A stretch of DNA of 64,000 nt from Bin5 sp965261695 (GTDB taxonomy: Bacteria > Chloroflexota > Anaerolineae > Caldilineales > Caldilineaceae): assembly GCA_965261695.1 (NCBI GenBank), contig OZ253474.1, forward strand, positions 4,960,001 to 5,024,000, written 5' to 3'. This document shows positions 61,961-64,000 of this stretch, in pieces (position 1 is the first letter of the stretch; every line of letters begins with the position of its first letter). The position numbers and the translations under genes were made by a program. The notes beneath the pieces are model-generated. The model had not been told where the DNA came from and did not search any database. It saw only the letters and a program-made list of their open reading frames with translations.

Positions 61961-63233
61961 ACTTTCCAACCGTTTCCAGAACTTGTGGCAGCTTCCTGCC
62001 GGCGTCCGTACAGCCCTCGCAAACTCCGACTATCGCCTGCTTCTCAGCTCCAGCACGCTCTGGTGGCTGGCCCACTACGTGGAGATGATCGTCCTCGGCT
62101 GGCTGGTGCTCGAGTTGACCAACTCGCCCGCCCTGGTCGGGCTGGTCGGCTTTTGTCGCGCAATTCCCGTGCTCTTTGTCGGCGGGTTTGGCGGCGCGCT
62201 GGCGGATCGCATCGGCCGCCGCCCGCTCATTATCGCCGCCCAGGCCGTAACCTTCGTCATGTATGGGATCGTGGCGTTGCTGCTGGCCACCGACCTGGCC
62301 AAGCTGTGGCATCTGGCCGTCATCGCCCTGGTAATGGGCTGCGCCTGGGCGATGGACTGGCCGACCCGGCGGGCGTTGATACCCGATCTCGTGGGCCGAG
62401 CCCGCATCGTTGATGCCCTGCTGCTGGAGAGCCTGGGCATGAGTATCGCCAGTTCCTTGGGGCCGTTCATCGCCGGCTTTGTGCTCGAGGCCTTCGACGC
62501 ACTGGGCTGTTTCCTGATGCTGAGCGGACTGTCAGCCGTTTCGCTGCTGCTCCTGCGCGCGCTATCGCGCCAGCCGATTCCCCGTACTTCCTCCCCCTCC
62601 AGCGCCTCGCCCATCGCCCAGATACGCGACAGCGTGCGCTATGTGCGCCATAATCAGTCGATTCTCGCTGTCACCCTGATCACGATGATCATGAACATGT
62701 TTGCCTTCCCCTCCATGAATTTCCTGCCCGTGTTCGCCCGCGATATCCTGCACCAGGGACCGGTTGGTCTCGGCTATCTCGGCGCGGCGGTGGGTATCGG
62801 CAGCTTCTGCGGGCTATATCTGGTCAGCCGCGCGCGCCACGCGGCAAGCGCCGGCTGGATCTTCATTGCTGGGACCCTCACGCTTAACGCGGCGCTCCTG
62901 GCCTTCGCAACAAGTACGGTTTTCGCGGTTTCCTGGCTGATGCTGCTGGTGGTGGGGCTTGGTCAAGCCTGCTTTGGTATCTTGCAAAGCTCGATAGTGT
63001 TGCTGGCGGCCGCGGATGAAAGGCGCGGCCAAGCCATGGGCGCCATCGCGGTCGCCATCGGAGCCGGGCCTTTCGGTCAACTCCTGACCGGACTGCTGGC
63101 GCAGTCCTATGGCGCGCCTCTGGCCGTCGGCAGTCAGGCAGCCGCAGCAGCTATCCTGGTTGTTGCCGTCGCCGCGGTACTTCCGGGGCTGCGCCAGGTT
63201 GCCGAGCGTGCCGGCAGCGCCGACTCCTCCTGA
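61950..63233 (+). CDS. MFS transporter (EntS-like exporter group)
   Basis: 427 aa with 12 predicted helices. GGALADRIGRRPLIIAAQAV is the MFS signature loop between helices 2 and 3, and AWAMDWPTRRALIPDLVGR is typical of the MFS_3 group that exports siderophores and other small molecules. ATG 61950 overlaps the preceding stop by 11 bases, so translation is coupled. Substrate unknown. Confidence 0.9.
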   Translation: MWTELSNRFQNLWQLPAGVRTALANSDYRLLLSSSTLWWLAHYVEMIVLGWLVLELTNSPALVGLVGFCRAIPVLFVGGFGGALADRIGRRPLIIAAQAVTFVMYGIVALLLATDLAKLWHLAVIALVMGCAWAMDWPTRRALIPDLVGRARIVDALLLESLGMSIASSLGPFIAGFVLEAFDALGCFLMLSGLSAVSLLLLRALSRQPIPRTSSPSSASPIAQIRDSVRYVRHNQSILAVTLITMIMNMFAFPSMNFLPVFARDILHQGPVGLGYLGAAVGIGSFCGLYLVSRARHAASAGWIFIAGTLTLNAALLAFATSTVFAVSWLMLLVVGLGQACFGILQSSIVLLAAADERRGQAMGAIAVAIGAGPFGQLLTGLLAQSYGAPLAVGSQAAAAAILVVAVAAVLPGLRQVAERAGSADSS

Positions 63234-63256
63234 ACGACCCCAACTCGCCCGGCAGC

Positions 63257-64000
63257 CTATCTCTCCATCGCCTCCTTCATCGCGGCAACGGCAGGCTTTT
63301 CAATGTCGCCAATTATCAAAACTTGTTCAGCGATCTCCTCTCTGAAAGAGACGACCTCTTCCTCCGAGAGGGGGAACTCCGTTTCCATCTGGCGGCGAAT
63401 CTCGACCAGGCGCTCGGCGTTGGCGCGGCCCTCCTCCAACCGCGCGCCCCCTTCATCCAGAAAGAGCCGTTGATTCGTCAACATAAGGTTGCGCGCCTCC
63501 GCCCAAACCGGCACGCTATCCGGCAGCAACATCTCTCCCAGCCCGCTCCAGGCCTGGGCGCTGGCTCGAAACTGGGCCGCAGACTTGCGCAAGTTCGGCT
63601 TCTGCAGGATGATCGCGGCTTCGTCCAGAAAATCGGCAAACCCGTCGCGCTCGGCGAACCCTTCCTTGCCGTAGGTATGCGTATCGCTGAAGACCGATTC
63701 CAGGCCGGCATACATCTTGCGCCCGCGCGGAAACTCCTTTTCCCAGCTGCCCCGTATCTTCGGCTTGCGCAGCGTGTCGGCCCAACGCTCGTAGGCAGCA
63801 AAGCCGAAATTGTGGCGCGCGCCTTTGGGCGGCTTTTCCGTAAACAGCTTGATGCTGTCCCAGATACCCAACTGCACGGCCTCCTCCAGCTTGTCAGGGT
63901 CCGGCGCCTCAAGCGTCAGGACGCGGTGCTTCACCTTCTTCACTTTCGCCCGCGCCGCGGCCAATTGACCGGTCGTAGCGAACAACGGCACTCTGGCGCG
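63257..64000 (-). CDS. DUF4872-like (BtrH-type) protein, 5' truncated by window edge
   Basis: The frame is open to base 64000, so the N-terminal part lies outside. About 247 codons are visible. NFGFAAYERWADTLRKPK, WEKEFPRGRKMYAGLESVFS and GFADFLDEAAIIL match the C-terminal domain found with BtrH-like N-terminal domains, a group related to acyl or peptide transfer in natural-product pathways. The tail is helical and charged. The assignment is from memory of the pattern and not certain. Confidence 0.6.
   Translation of the reverse strand, partial: RARVPLFATTGQLAAARAKVKKVKHRVLTLEAPDPDKLEEAVQLGIWDSIKLFTEKPPKGARHNFGFAAYERWADTLRKPKIRGSWEKEFPRGRKMYAGLESVFSDTHTYGKEGFAERDGFADFLDEAAIILQKPNLRKSAAQFRASAQAWSGLGEMLLPDSVPVWAEARNLMLTNQRLFLDEGGARLEEGRANAERLVEIRRQMETEFPLSEEEVVSFREEIAEQVLIIGDIEKPAVAAMKEAMER

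Overview
This 64 kb window is a GC-rich bacterial chromosome fragment. By gene style it most resembles a filamentous or anaerolineal Chloroflexota (Caldilineales-type) genome, possibly host- or sediment-associated. That placement is inference from the DUF2203 protein, F420-type oxidoreductase, divergent PAP2 protein, GT-C glycosyltransferases, several sulfatases and heavy IS load; there is no rRNA or other marker to prove it. I found no rRNA, tRNA or CRISPR array.

Layout. 1-9 kb: 3' part of a class A penicillin-binding protein, a secreted LysM/fasciclin protein, a DinG/XPD-type helicase and a zinc alcohol dehydrogenase with a foldable leader. 8.9-14.2 kb: a SufR-like Fe-S regulator with a consensus promoter, then moaA, an A-type Fe-S carrier, DUF2203, rhodanese and a B12-binding radical SAM protein, so a metal/Fe-S-flavoured stretch. 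14.2-14.9 kb: a small AT-richer insert bounded by 29-bp direct repeats and coding for a double zinc-ribbon membrane protein. 15-26 kb: housekeeping and catabolic genes (xseB, divergent PAP2, M20 peptidase, chorismate mutase, GT4, HD hydrolase, a double-length UxaA-family dehydratase, sulfatase, rplS).

26.2-36 kb is a scrambled accessory region. A nuclease-like gene is cut by an IS3-family remnant. A 2,680-bp unit (IS3 remnant, sulfatase, 3' end of a DNA methyltransferase gene) is tandemly duplicated. The remaining methyltransferase gene is split by an ISAzo13-like element flanked by a 5-bp target duplication; removing it restores one frame of about 955 codons. 36-41.5 kb: F420-type oxidoreductase, lipoprotein-anchored intradiol dioxygenase, ankyrin lipoprotein, fused 3-oxoacid CoA-transferase, thiolase and DinB-like protein, suggesting beta-ketoadipate-type catabolism.

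41.8-46.4 kb is a nested mobile element: an IS1595-type outer element (24-bp terminal inverted repeats, 8-bp target duplication) with a broken transposase, two IS982 copies, a complete IS3 element inside one of them, and two AT-richer cargo genes. 46.5-58.7 kb: a zinc-knuckle protein, a two-component system, a lipoprotein, a MacAB-type efflux operon, a helix-hairpin-helix lipoprotein, a membrane-anchored ADP-ribosylglycohydrolase-like protein and a GT-C transferase. 58.7-64 kb: a second GT-C transferase, a degenerate S9 peptidase, an MFS exporter and the 3' part of a DUF4872-like gene cut by the window edge.
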